Source: Bacteroidaceae bacterium (lineage in GTDB: Bacteria > Bacteroidota > Bacteroidia > Bacteroidales > Bacteroidaceae). From it: a DNA stretch of 64,000 nt. Of the stretch, positions 35,506 through 44,294 are shown piece after piece; within the stretch, counting starts at the first letter, position 1; every line of letters begins with the position of its first letter. The stretch covers positions 185,081-249,080 of the forward strand of contig JAEEZS010000081.1 of the NCBI GenBank assembly GCA_016291905.1, given 5' to 3'. Below the pieces are notes generated by a model, which did not search any database, was not told where the DNA came from, and saw only the letters and a list, made by a program, of their open reading frames with translations. The translations under genes were made by a program, and so were the position numbers.

Positions 35506-35970
35506 ATGCCTTTCGACGAGATTCTCAGCCGGCTCACAGCGCGCTGCTCCACCACGGAGCTATGCCTTTCCGACATCCGCAAGAAGCTGGATGCTACGGA
35601 CATCACGGAGAAAGAGAAGGAACGCATCCTGCATCGTCTGCTCGACGAAGGCTATGTGGATGAAGCCCGCTATGCCCGCGCCTTCGTGCGCGACAAGTTC
35701 CGCTTCAGCGGATGGGGAAAGGTGAAGATTGCCCAAGGACTGCGCGCCAAGCAGATTTCCTCCACCGACATTGACGAGGCTCTGAAGGAAATTGACGAGG
35801 ACGACTACCGCCAAACCCTGCGTGAGGCATTGAAAGCCAAACGCCGCAGCCTGCACGAGAAATCGGACTACGAGACAAACGCCAAACTCATCCGCTTTGC
35901 CCTCAGCCGGGGCTACGAGATGAACGTCATCTTAAACGAAGTTAAAGCAAGTGACGACGATTGGGAGTGA
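35506..35970 (+). CDS. recX: RecX-family regulatory protein
   Basis: A 154-residue all-helical protein made of three-helix repeats, with the RecX signatures LDEGYVDEARYARAFVRDKF and GWGKVKIAQGLRAKQIS. RecX inhibits RecA filament growth and its coprotease activity. recA is not adjacent here. The 3' end overlaps comF by 20 bases. The start is placed directly after the short TAATTCC array. Confidence 0.9.
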   Translation: MPFDEILSRLTARCSTTELCLSDIRKKLDATDITEKEKERILHRLLDEGYVDEARYARAFVRDKFRFSGWGKVKIAQGLRAKQISSTDIDEALKEIDEDDYRQTLREALKAKRRSLHEKSDYETNAKLIRFALSRGYEMNVILNEVKASDDDWE

Positions 35971-36649
35971 CATCGGGAGGCTGTTGTTTCCCCGCTTCTG
36001 CAAAGTGTGCGGAAGCAAGCTTAACCAAGGCGAAGAGCACATCTGCACCACTTGCCTGCGCCGATTGCCGAGAACACACTTCGACCCAATGGCGCTGAAT
36101 CCCGTCATGCAGCATTTCATGGGCTACCCCGCTGTGGAGCACGCTACAGCCTACTTTTTCTATGCGCACGGCAATGCCTACACCAGGCTTATTACCCGCT
36201 CCAAGTACAGCGACAGTCCCGAAACGGGGCGCTACATCAGCCGTCTGGTTGCCCAAGAACTGGCTGGCAGCGGTTTCTTCAGCGCCATTGATTTGCTGCT
36301 ACCCGTCCCCTTGTCTGCCTGGAGGAAATGGAGTCGCGGCTACAACCAGAGCGAATGGATTGCACGGGGTGTCGCCGACGTGACCAAGCTCCCTATCGAC
36401 ACAAAGAGCTTCATCCGTCACAGGCACAACGAAACGCAGACGCACATGACGCGCGAAGAGCGTTGGAAGAATGTGCAGCACATCTTTTCCGTACGTCGCC
36501 CCGAGCGGCTAAAGGGGCGTCATATCCTATTGATTGATGATGTCGTCACCACAGGGGCAACGCTGATGTCGTGCGTCGAAACGCTGGCACAAGCTGTTCC
36601 AGACCTCCGCATCAGCGTCTTCACGCTGGCTTGCGCCCGCAACGAATAA
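35951..36649 (+). CDS. comF: ComF-family phosphoribosyltransferase-like protein
   Basis: A 232-residue protein with a GTG start inside recX. The N-terminal double zinc ribbon reads CKVCGSKLNQGEEHICTTC. The phosphoribosyltransferase fold ends in the PRPP loop HILLIDDVVTTGATLMSC. LPVPLSAWRKWSRGYNQSEW is the conserved ComF core. In naturally competent bacteria ComF takes part in DNA uptake; in Bacteroidales the role is unclear. The stop is followed without a gap by the stop of the convergent prmC. Confidence 0.9.
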   Translation: MTTIGSDIGRLLFPRFCKVCGSKLNQGEEHICTTCLRRLPRTHFDPMALNPVMQHFMGYPAVEHATAYFFYAHGNAYTRLITRSKYSDSPETGRYISRLVAQELAGSGFFSAIDLLLPVPLSAWRKWSRGYNQSEWIARGVADVTKLPIDTKSFIRHRHNETQTHMTREERWKNVQHIFSVRRPERLKGRHILLIDDVVTTGATLMSCVETLAQAVPDLRISVFTLACARNE

Positions 36650-37498
36650 TCATTTCCTGCACGTCACAAAGCGGGACAAGCCGTACATGTCGCTGTGGAT
36701 GGTAACGTCCGAATAGCCCCAATGAGCAAACAACGCGCGTGTCTCCTGCGCAAAGGCGCTGTTGATTTCCACGGCCATCCATCCCCCTTCTGCCAGCACC
36801 TCCGTCCGCCCCAACCGGGCCAAGGCGCGGTAGAACACGAGCGGGTCGTCGTCAGGCACGAAAAGCGCCAACGCCGGCTCCCACGCCGTTACCCGCTCGT
36901 CCATCAGCACACGTTCGCTCTGCCTGACATAGGGAGGATTGGAGACGATGCACGCGCAGCCCTTCGGAAGCGCCTCTGCAGCCGATGCCGTATCCAGCAC
37001 GTTGGCCTTGACGAACCGCACCTGTGTCCCTGCCCTTTTGGCATTCGCGCGAGCCACTTCCAGCGCACCCTCCGACACGTCGCAGGCCGTCACCTCTGCC
37101 CCTTTCAGCACCCCAGCCAAGGCAATGGCGATACAGCCGCTCCCCGTCCCAACGTCCAGAATCCGCCCTTGAACTACCAGTTCCTTTTGCACCAGCGCCA
37201 CCAGCTCGGCTGTCTCGGGACGGGGAATCAGCACCCGCCCGTCAACCTGCAGCTCCAGCCCAGCAAACGGCACCGTGCCCAGCACGTACTGCAACGGCTC
37301 GCCCGCCTGCAAGCGTCGCACAGCCTCCGTGAGCCATTTTTGCTGCGATTCGCTCAGCGTCACGGGCTCATCCAGATACACGTCGAACGCGCTCAGCCCA
37401 AGTCCCTCGAGGCAGAGCGCCTTCACCACCGTTCGCAGCTCATCATCGGCATACCGCCCGCCCAGCGCCGCGCGCAAAGATTCCTTCAGTCGTTTCAT
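36650..37498 (-). CDS. prmC: Peptide chain release factor N5-glutamine methyltransferase
   Basis: Methylates the GGQ glutamine of release factors RF1 and RF2. The 282-residue protein shows the N-terminal helical domain, the SAM-binding motif ILDVGTGSGCIAIALA and the catalytic CIVSNPPYVRQSE. The start chosen is MKRLKESLRAALGG at 37498, which matches the family. An in-frame ATG at 37636 would add 46 unlikely residues, though a TAATTTTG box precedes it. A TACCTTCG box lies only 6 bases before the chosen start, so that mRNA would be nearly leaderless. Confidence 0.93.
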   Translation of the reverse strand: MKRLKESLRAALGGRYADDELRTVVKALCLEGLGLSAFDVYLDEPVTLSESQQKWLTEAVRRLQAGEPLQYVLGTVPFAGLELQVDGRVLIPRPETAELVALVQKELVVQGRILDVGTGSGCIAIALAGVLKGAEVTACDVSEGALEVARANAKRAGTQVRFVKANVLDTASAAEALPKGCACIVSNPPYVRQSERVLMDERVTAWEPALALFVPDDDPLVFYRALARLGRTEVLAEGGWMAVEINSAFAQETRALFAHWGYSDVTIHSDMYGLSRFVTCRK

Positions 37499-37503
37499 CC
37501 CCG

Positions 37504-37511
37504 CGAAGGTA
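37504..37511 (-). promoter_or_regulatory. -7 box (TACCTTCG) directly before prmC
   Basis: On the minus strand GCCGTACCTTCGCGGGGATG. The box is 5 bases from the ATG, implying a leaderless or near-leaderless transcript. Confidence 0.45.
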
Positions 37512-37655
37512 CGGCAAACTTTCCACATTTGCAACATCGCAGTCCCTCTTTCTGCAATTTTACCGCGTAGATGTCGGACGTCTGGAGCCAAAAACCATGA
37601 GCCAAGGTGGCGATCGTGCCTTCGTGCCGGCCTCATGCGCTTCTTAAATCCGATG

Positions 37656-37663
37656 CAAAATTA
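37656..37663 (-). promoter_or_regulatory. -7 box (TAATTTTG), second prmC promoter candidate
   Basis: On the minus strand GCGTAATTTTGCATCGG, a better consensus match than the proximal box. Confidence 0.5.
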
Positions 37664-37745
37664 CGCATATTTTTTGAATCAACCAAATTTTTATGCACTT
37701 TTTTTCAAAAAATCGTATTTTTTTTAAAAATCCCGATTTTTGGTG

Positions 37746-37944
37746 TGTAACCTTGTAACCTTGTAACCTGTAACCTTTCGCCTTTCGCACGTGTGCGCGA
37801 TATTATTATATCAAGATATATGGAAATATATTAATTATATATTATATTATAAATAATACTTAAAATCTTTCCAATATATAATAACCACGCGTGCGTACAC
37901 ACGCGAAAGGAAAGGTTACAAAGGTTACAGGTTACAAGGTTACA
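37746..37944. repeat. Imperfect 55-bp inverted repeat of GTAACCTT units around an 85-base AT-rich core
   Basis: The left arm (37746-37799) is GTAACCTT repeated four times, then TTTCGCCTTTCGCACGTGTGCGCG. The right arm (37887-37944) is the near reverse complement, CGCGTGCG...ACACGCGAAAGG, followed by GGTTACAA units. The core 37800-37884 is almost only A and T with few G/C. Confidence 0.8.
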
Positions 37945-38100
37945 TTTTCCGACAGGGCATCGCCCCGCCACGCCCGCCTTGTTATCGCGCACGCCCGCCC
38001 TGTTATCGCGCACGAAGGCCCTGCTGCGGAGAGGGGGAAGGGGGGGCAAAAAAACCGAAAAAAACCACTCATTTTGCTTGTTTGTTTCAGAAAAAAGTTG

Positions 38101-38108
38101 TATCTTTG
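38101..38108 (+). promoter_or_regulatory. -7 box (TATCTTTG) for the large exported protein
   Basis: TTGTATCTTTGCATCAG, 21 bases before the ATG at 38130. Confidence 0.7.
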
Positions 38109-38129
38109 CATCAGAAATACAACGATATA

Positions 38130-41100
38130 ATGAGCACCGTATACCGATATCTCCTCCTCTTCCCTCTGCTGCTTCTGGCGGCAGCCACAGCCCCCATGTG
38201 CCGCCAGCCGGGAGGTGTCCGCGACGCCCTTCCCACCGTGCTGAAGGACGGTAAGTACAAGGCTCACTATGTCATCAAGCTGTCGGAAGTGACTTGCGAC
38301 AAGAACCGCGGCTTTGTCCAGGGCATTTCAGCGGACACGTTTAAGGACATGGACGGCGTGCCCTACACCCGCAACCGCTACAACGACGACATCATGAGCC
38401 TCACGTGGTCCGTCACCGAGAATGCGTTCAACTTCACCCTTGTCAACAAGACCGACTCCGCCCTGACCATCAAGTCGAACAAGATTTTCGCACGCGACTG
38501 GGACGACCTCCCCACCCGCTTTGGCTATAGCCTCGAAAGGCCCTACTACCCTGCACAATTTGTTGTCGAGGGACAGTCGTTCTTCAGCGGGCTGCTGATT
38601 CCGATGCACAACTATCCCGACAAGCCCCTGCTAACCAACACGTTCATGACACGGAAGCTGGCCAAGCTCGAGGGCCGCAGAAAGAAGGGGAAGAAATACC
38701 AGATGCTCTTCCCCGTGAGCGTCGGGGCTGAGGTGTACAACTATCGTTTCACCTTTGTCGTCGACGGAGTGTCGGCAATTACCGAAGTCGCGGAGCTGGA
38801 TACCGAACAGGTGGATGAGGAAGATGGAAACATCCGCAGCAATGAAATAGAGATCTTTACGCCCAGCGGACAGAACGAGAAAAAGGAAAAGACGCCTGCG
38901 AAATCCACTGCAAAGGCCGTGCAAAACCCCAACTTCATCTATGCGCCGTTGCTGGGAAGCGAAGACAAGCCCACCGGCACCCTTGCCGAGCTGCTGAAGC
39001 GCGTGACGTTCATCAACTATTTCAACAAGCTCTGCCCGCAGGAGAAGGTCTATCTGCATCTTGACAACACGGCCTACTTCCAGGGCGAAACGGTGTGGTT
39101 TGCCGCCAACGTCGTCAACGCTGCCGGCAATGGCGAGGCTGCCAGCAAGGTGCTCTATGTGGAGCTGCTTTCCCCCACGGGCGTGGTGCTGAAGCAACTG
39201 AAGCTGAAGGTGACGGACGGACGTTGTCACGGCTCGTTCCCCCTCATCGACACCGGTGTGGAGGAGGCCGTAGCCCTTCGCGGCGCAGTCGGCTACCCCA
39301 GCGGCTACTACCAGATCCGCGCCTACACCCGCGCCATGCTCAACTTCGACGATGCCGGCATCTTCTCACGCGTCATCCCCGTCTATAAGGCCCCCGAGGA
39401 GGAGGGCGACTACGCCAATCCCGTCATGCGCCTCTACAACGGCAAGGAGACCTATCGCCCCGAGCCCGACAAAGCCGACAAGCCGAAAGCGCTCAACGTC
39501 CAGTTCTTCCCCGAAGGCGGGCACCTGATTGCAGGCGCTGAATGCCGCATCGCCTTCAAGGCCACTGACGAGCAGGGGCATGGCGTGGACGTCGAACGGT
39601 TGACGGCAGACAACGGCAGCACCCTCTCCGTCCCCCTCCAGCACAACGGCATGGGCAGCTTCCACTACCTCACCACCGACGAGAAGAATGCCCGCAGCAT
39701 CACCGTGCGCTACGGGGGGAAGGACTACACCTTCCGCCTTCCCCTTGCCGAGCGTCGTGGTTGCGCGCTGGAAATCAACTCCTCTACGGGCGGCGAGACC
39801 CTCGTCTCCCTCTCTGCCCGTGCACTCGATGCCGACAGCGTGCTGGCCTATACCATCACCCACCAGGGACGTGTCTGCGCCTTCGACACGCTACACATCG
39901 CTCTTCCGAAGAACTTGCCGGTGATGGGCATAAACGTAGCCCACACACGCTTCAGCATTCCTGCCGACGTCCTGCCCGTAGGTGTCTGTCAGTTCACGCT
40001 CTACAACCCCGCAGGCAACATCCTCGCCCAACGCCTCTTCTTTGTGGATGGCGAGATGCCCACGCAGACAGTCTCCGTCACGTCGGAGAAAGCCGACATC
40101 CATCCCTTCGACGAAGTACGGCTGAACCTGCAGGTCACCCCTCCTTCAGGAGGGGAAGGGGGAGGCCGCACCTTCTCCCTTGCCGTGCGTGACGCCGCCG
40201 ACTACGGCACCGCCTACCGCGACGACATCCGCACCTACATGCTGCTTTCGTCGGAACTGAAAGGCTTAATCGAAGACCCGGGGTGGTACTTTGAGGAAGG
40301 TCAACAAGTCAACAAGTCAACAGGTCAACAAGTCACTAATCACTCCAAAGAGTTAGACCTCCTCATGATGGTACAGGGCTGGACGCGCTACAACTGGCGT
40401 CAGATGGCAGGCGTGGAGCCGTTTGAGATCCGCCACTACACCGAGAGCCAGCTCGTGGTTGACGGCTGGGCGTTCAGCCGCATCCGCGAGACGCCCCTCC
40501 CGAACGTGAACATCGCTGTGCGCCTCACCTCCCTTGACCGTCAGCATCAGCAGGAGACCACCGTCACCACCGACAGCCTCGGCTATTGGAGCGTAGGCGT
40601 GGAGGACTTCGAAGGAGAGTGGGACCTCTACATGGAAACCCGCCAGCAGGGCGACAAGAGCGGGAACAAAACCACGCGCGTCCGCCTCGAACGCTCGTCA
40701 AAGCCTAACCTCTATGCCTATACTCCCCTTGAAACGTGGCTGCCGGCCTATGCGTGGGATGCCACCAACATGCTTACCGTTGAGGAAGCCGAGGATTCTG
40801 AATACCAGCTGCCCACAGATTCACACCTGTTGGAGGAAGTGGAGGTCACAGGCCGCCGCAAGTACATCGACTATTACACGTTCAAGGCCTTTGATGCCGC
40901 CAAGGATGCCGAGCTGATACTTGACGAGGGGAACTACACCTACAAGGTGGAAGACTATCTGCGCAAGAAGGGATATGACCTTCAACTCTCTATGGGCGAC
41001 GTCGGCGATGTTACAAATAACGATGATAATAGTGGAAGCAGTGAACAAAACTCCATGAGGGATACACGATTGGAATACTTTGAGAAGATGGTGAAAGCCG

Positions 41101-41639
41101 CACCTATCAACAATCGCCGCACCTTCTGGTACATCCACGAAGGCAAAACCAACCGCACTTCTCCCTCCTATTTCGCCGGCTATGCCATCGACCTTGAAGA
41201 AGTGAAGAGCATCATCGTCTATGACGACCCATGGCTTTACGAAACTTTCCCCGGCATCACAGAACTATTGACACCAGGCGAAATCGAACAAATTGCACCC
41301 ACAATAAGAAGCTCAGACCCATCCTTTACCCCTGGCATGTATGTCATTGACATCGAACTGAACCCTGCCCACAAGCGCCGCACTTATGTGGATAAGAATG
41401 CCCGCTCCACCTCCTTCAGCGGCTACTCCCCCGTCGTGGAGTTCTACGCCCCCACCTACCCCAACGGCCCCATTCAGGGTGACAAGGACTATCGCCGCAC
41501 CATCTACTGGAACCCCGAAGTCACCACAGATGCCGACGGCTATGCTTCCGTCTCGTTCTTCAACAACGGTTTCAGCCATGCCCTTACCATCAGCGCCGAA
41601 GGACTGACAAAAGACGGCGTACCGATCATCAACAACTAA
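38130..41639 (+). CDS. Large exported protein with MG2-like, carboxypeptidase-regulatory-like and plug-like regions
   Basis: A 1169-residue protein with a Sec signal (YLLLFPLLLLAAATAPMC; a Cys at its end could be a lipobox). The region around residues 315-435 has a macroglobulin MG2-like strand set (KVYLHLDNTAYFQGETVWF and GYYQIRAYTRAML). Around 790-850 lies a carboxypeptidase-regulatory-like domain (TPLPNVNIAVRLTS), then LLEEVEVTGRRKYID, typical of the start of a TonB plug. No barrel follows. It belongs to a Bacteroidales family of very large surface proteins without a known role. Two foreign-looking repeats lie inside the coding sequence: a CCCCTCC palindrome (TPPSGGEGGG) and an 8-bp array (GQQVNKSTGQQV). 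The start at 38130 follows the promoter. Confidence 0.8.
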   Translation: MSTVYRYLLLFPLLLLAAATAPMCRQPGGVRDALPTVLKDGKYKAHYVIKLSEVTCDKNRGFVQGISADTFKDMDGVPYTRNRYNDDIMSLTWSVTENAFNFTLVNKTDSALTIKSNKIFARDWDDLPTRFGYSLERPYYPAQFVVEGQSFFSGLLIPMHNYPDKPLLTNTFMTRKLAKLEGRRKKGKKYQMLFPVSVGAEVYNYRFTFVVDGVSAITEVAELDTEQVDEEDGNIRSNEIEIFTPSGQNEKKEKTPAKSTAKAVQNPNFIYAPLLGSEDKPTGTLAELLKRVTFINYFNKLCPQEKVYLHLDNTAYFQGETVWFAANVVNAAGNGEAASKVLYVELLSPTGVVLKQLKLKVTDGRCHGSFPLIDTGVEEAVALRGAVGYPSGYYQIRAYTRAMLNFDDAGIFSRVIPVYKAPEEEGDYANPVMRLYNGKETYRPEPDKADKPKALNVQFFPEGGHLIAGAECRIAFKATDEQGHGVDVERLTADNGSTLSVPLQHNGMGSFHYLTTDEKNARSITVRYGGKDYTFRLPLAERRGCALEINSSTGGETLVSLSARALDADSVLAYTITHQGRVCAFDTLHIALPKNLPVMGINVAHTRFSIPADVLPVGVCQFTLYNPAGNILAQRLFFVDGEMPTQTVSVTSEKADIHPFDEVRLNLQVTPPSGGEGGGRTFSLAVRDAADYGTAYRDDIRTYMLLSSELKGLIEDPGWYFEEGQQVNKSTGQQVTNHSKELDLLMMVQGWTRYNWRQMAGVEPFEIRHYTESQLVVDGWAFSRIRETPLPNVNIAVRLTSLDRQHQQETTVTTDSLGYWSVGVEDFEGEWDLYMETRQQGDKSGNKTTRVRLERSSKPNLYAYTPLETWLPAYAWDATNMLTVEEAEDSEYQLPTDSHLLEEVEVTGRRKYIDYYTFKAFDAAKDAELILDEGNYTYKVEDYLRKKGYDLQLSMGDVGDVTNNDDNSGSSEQNSMRDTRLEYFEKMVKAAPINNRRTFWYIHEGKTNRTSPSYFAGYAIDLEEVKSIIVYDDPWLYETFPGITELLTPGEIEQIAPTIRSSDPSFTPGMYVIDIELNPAHKRRTYVDKNARSTSFSGYSPVVEFYAPTYPNGPIQGDKDYRRTIYWNPEVTTDADGYASVSFFNNGFSHALTISAEGLTKDGVPIINN
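40138..40165 (+). repeat. In-frame palindromic insertion (CCCCTCC-TTCA-GGAGGGG plus GGGGGAGG)
   Basis: A 7-bp perfect stem with a 4-base loop, then AAGGGGGAGG. It encodes PPSGGEGGG in a loop of the large exported protein. Similar REP-like insertions translated as PPSGG are a recurrent sight in Bacteroidetes proteins. Confidence 0.6.
40299..40334 (+). repeat. 8-bp tandem array (GTCAACAA/GTCAACAG) inside a coding sequence
   Basis: Four and a half units in 36 bases, exactly 12 codons, encode GQQVNKSTGQQV. The same unit occurs at 41655-41730 and 54081-54196. Confidence 0.85.
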
Positions 41640-41654
41640 CAGGGGTTATAGGTA

Positions 41655-41730
41655 GGTCAACAAGTCAACAGGTCAACAGGTCAACAAGTCAACAGGTCAA
41701 CAGGTCAACAAGTCAACAGGTCAACAGGTC
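41655..41730. repeat. 8-bp tandem array (GGTCAACA/AGTCAACA) that supplies the stop of the glycosyltransferase
   Basis: Nine and a half units in 76 bases, with a 24-bp higher order (G-A-G types, three times). Read on the minus strand, its edge encodes DLLTC and the TGA stop of the gene ending at 41713. Confidence 0.88.
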
Positions 41731-43005
41731 GCTTTGCAGACTGCTTTCGTACAGCTGAATGAGCTGCTCGGCGGTGAGCGTGTCGTTGTATCGTTCGTGG
41801 CTTAGTCTACGCGCTGCTGCGGAACAACGGCTCATGAGTTCGTCGGAGGAAAGCAAATGCTCGAGGGCATCGGCAAGAGCATCAGGGGTGCCCGGTCGAT
41901 AGGTGACGCCGGCATCGCCCATGATTTCGGGGAAAGAGCCACTCTCGGGCTCCACGGCGGGACGGCCGGCAGCGAAAGCTTCGCACAGATAGAGCCCAAT
42001 CCCTTCCCCGAAGCGAAGGGGAACGGAGAGGACGCTGATCTGACGGTAGAACTCGAAATGGCGGTTCCACGTATAGCTGTCGTCGAAAATGACGTCGTCG
42101 GCATAGGGGCGCAATGTCTTGCGTATGCCAGCAAGGAACTTACGCTCAGTCGGCATGTAGCCGCCCCCGACGCGGAGCTGGAGGCCAGGGATAGTGTTGC
42201 GCTTTTTCAGTATCACAAAAGCGTCGGCAAGGATATCAAGGCCATCGAGCTCGTTCATCCGATAAAAGAAGCCTATTGTGGGGAAGTCGGGGCTGCCGGT
42301 TTTGCTGTCCGCTGGTTGGTAGCGCGAAATGTCAACACCCGGATAGATCACCGTTGGCGGTGGCAGGGAGGGCAGACGGCGACGGACAATGTCGGCATAG
42401 TAGTGGCTCGAGGTGACGAAATGGTCAACGTGGCGGGCACCGTCAGCAATAGCCTGCCAGGCACGGCGGGCGCAGTCGGGCTCAAGCGTGTCAATCCACA
42501 CCTCCTCGTCCTGCAACGAACAGACGACGGGGATGCCGAGAGCCTCCTTCAGCGGCTGCGCCACAGCCATTAGAAGCGAGGAAGAGAGGTGGATGATGTC
42601 GGGACGCGGCATGGTGTGCAGCCATTGGATGAGCTCATCGACATGGCGGCGAAAGGCAGTGTCGTTGCCCTCAATCATGCTGAGTGTCATCTCCTCCATG
42701 CCGGCCGCCGAAGTGGTGCCCGAGCGTGCAGCAGCTATGCGCAGGGCAGGCGCCGAGTCGAGCATGCGCCGCACCCACCGCGGCATGCGGCGGTGCGACT
42801 TCTGCTCAACGTAAAAGGTGGTGGCGGGGAAGAACACGGGCGCATCGCCAGCGTGCTGACCCATGAAGCGCAGCGGCAGGTAAAGAGGTATCACCGTCAC
42901 GTCGTGACCGGCACGATGGAGCGCTTGCACCAGGAGGTTATCGCGGTAGCAGTTTCCGCAGAAATAACCGTCACCCGAACCAGGAGAGACAAACAGTATT
43001 TTCAT
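41713..43005 (-). CDS. Family 4 glycosyltransferase
   Basis: A 430-residue GT-B fold enzyme. The N-terminal Rossmann half starts MKILFVSPGSGDGYFCGNCYRDN, and the C-terminal half has the nucleotide-sugar site with VPLRFGEGIGLYLCEAFAAGRPAVEP, the E-x7-E-like GT4 motif. There is no membrane helix. It is the last gene of the redox operon, 11 bases after a PQQ-like propeller gene. The final residues LLTC and the stop are encoded by the 8-bp array. The sugar and acceptor are unknown; its presence suggests that a product of the operon may be glycosylated. Confidence 0.9.
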   Translation of the reverse strand: MKILFVSPGSGDGYFCGNCYRDNLLVQALHRAGHDVTVIPLYLPLRFMGQHAGDAPVFFPATTFYVEQKSHRRMPRWVRRMLDSAPALRIAAARSGTTSAAGMEEMTLSMIEGNDTAFRRHVDELIQWLHTMPRPDIIHLSSSLLMAVAQPLKEALGIPVVCSLQDEEVWIDTLEPDCARRAWQAIADGARHVDHFVTSSHYYADIVRRRLPSLPPPTVIYPGVDISRYQPADSKTGSPDFPTIGFFYRMNELDGLDILADAFVILKKRNTIPGLQLRVGGGYMPTERKFLAGIRKTLRPYADDVIFDDSYTWNRHFEFYRQISVLSVPLRFGEGIGLYLCEAFAAGRPAVEPESGSFPEIMGDAGVTYRPGTPDALADALEHLLSSDELMSRCSAAARRLSHERYNDTLTAEQLIQLYESSLQSDLLTC

Positions 43006-43016
43006 GAACTGAGAGG

Positions 43017-44294
43017 CTATTTTATCTTATAGGCATAGAAAGCACCAGCGTGGCGGAGATAGAGCACACCGTCGGCAAGGGTGGGATGTGCCCAGTAGGG
43101 ACCGCTGCCCTTGGTGATACGGAACTCGCTGGTGACGTCGAATTTGTCGGGAGTGGCCTTGACAAGTCCCACGGTGCCGCGACGCTCATCGTAGCAGATG
43201 AGCTTGTCGTCAGCGGCGATGATAGAGCCCTTGCCCTTGCCTTCCCAAGCGGTCTCGTACTTCACCTCGCCCGTGTTCCAGTCGAGGCAACACCAGTTGC
43301 CGGCGTTGTTGTTGATCCAGTTAGAGCCGTAGATATAGTTGCCGACGAGGACATAGCCACCGTGGTGGGTATCGAGGACGTCGGTACGCCATGTCACGCT
43401 GACGCTCTTCAAGTCGTCAGCCAGCTGAAGCTGGAAGCCGTTGATGTCGTAGCCGTGGCAGAAGAAAATCTTTCCGTCGCGATACAGCGCCGAGTTAGGA
43501 GCGATGTTGTCCCAGCGCGATTTGTTGCCCGTGTACTTCGGTCCCCAGTTGTCGAACGTCCATTCGATGTCGCCCGTCTCGGGGTTGACGCCGAAGGCAT
43601 TGAGCGACGTTGAGCCGATGATCTGCCGCTTGCCTTTGTATTCGATGAGGATAGGCGACACATAGGCACTCTTGTCACCGAGGGGACGGCTCTTCCACAC
43701 CTCCTCGCCTGTCAGCTTGTTAAGGGCCACGATGGTGGTCTGATCGCCGCAGGGTGTGTAGATGACCTTGTCGTCAAATACCAGCGGGCACTCGCTGGTG
43801 CCCCAGTTGCCGGTCTTGCGGCCGTACTTCTCGCCGCCGTCAACGCTCCAGACGATGGTGCCGTCGTTGGCGTTCAGACAGACAATCTCACCCATGCCGC
43901 TGATGACGTAGAGCCGCCCGTCGCTATAAGTGGCAGTGGTGCGCGTCTCGGGGTACGAGCCCTTCCACGGATGGCCGTATGCCGAGGTGTAGAGCTTCTT
44001 CCCGTCAAGGGTATAGCAGCTGACGACCTCGCTGTCCTCCTGGTCGTTCAAGCCGGTGAGGTAGATGCGGTCGCCGACGACCTGTGCGCTTGAGTAGCCC
44101 TTGCCGGCATCCTCCACCTCAAACACTAGTTGCGGTCCTTCTTCGGGCCACGCATCCAGCAGCCCCGTGTCGGGGTATAAGCCATTGTTTGACGGACCGC
44201 GCCAGCCGTTCGTGCTGGCACCCTGTGCTGCCGGCTGAGCCTGACAGACGATACACGTGGCGACAAGCGCCATGCTGATAAGCATTCGTTTCAT
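43017..44294 (-). CDS. Secreted PQQ-like beta-propeller protein
   Basis: A 425-residue protein with a signal peptide (MKRMLISMALVATCIVCQAQ) and about seven PQQ-like blades, with typical text such as GDRIYLTGLND, GRLYVISGMGEIVCLNANDGTIVWS and LNKLTGEEVWKS. The NGWRGPSNNGLYPDTG opening is the usual start of such propellers. Residues that bind PQQ and calcium in true quinoprotein dehydrogenases are not apparent, so it is more likely a scaffold or binding protein. It overlaps the FtsX-type permease stop by four bases (ATGA). Confidence 0.88.
   Translation of the reverse strand: MKRMLISMALVATCIVCQAQPAAQGASTNGWRGPSNNGLYPDTGLLDAWPEEGPQLVFEVEDAGKGYSSAQVVGDRIYLTGLNDQEDSEVVSCYTLDGKKLYTSAYGHPWKGSYPETRTTATYSDGRLYVISGMGEIVCLNANDGTIVWSVDGGEKYGRKTGNWGTSECPLVFDDKVIYTPCGDQTTIVALNKLTGEEVWKSRPLGDKSAYVSPILIEYKGKRQIIGSTSLNAFGVNPETGDIEWTFDNWGPKYTGNKSRWDNIAPNSALYRDGKIFFCHGYDINGFQLQLADDLKSVSVTWRTDVLDTHHGGYVLVGNYIYGSNWINNNAGNWCCLDWNTGEVKYETAWEGKGKGSIIAADDKLICYDERRGTVGLVKATPDKFDVTSEFRITKGSGPYWAHPTLADGVLYLRHAGAFYAYKIK

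Larger units (their letters stand above)
37499..38129. other. Intergenic island with AT-rich core and long inverted repeats
   Basis: About 630 bases without a convincing gene. It holds two prmC promoter candidates, a T-rich stretch (37665-37740), a GTAACCTT inverted repeat around a very A+T-rich core (37746-37944), a GC-rich direct repeat GTTATCGCGCACG (37980-38015) and the promoter of the gene at 38130. Confidence 0.6.
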
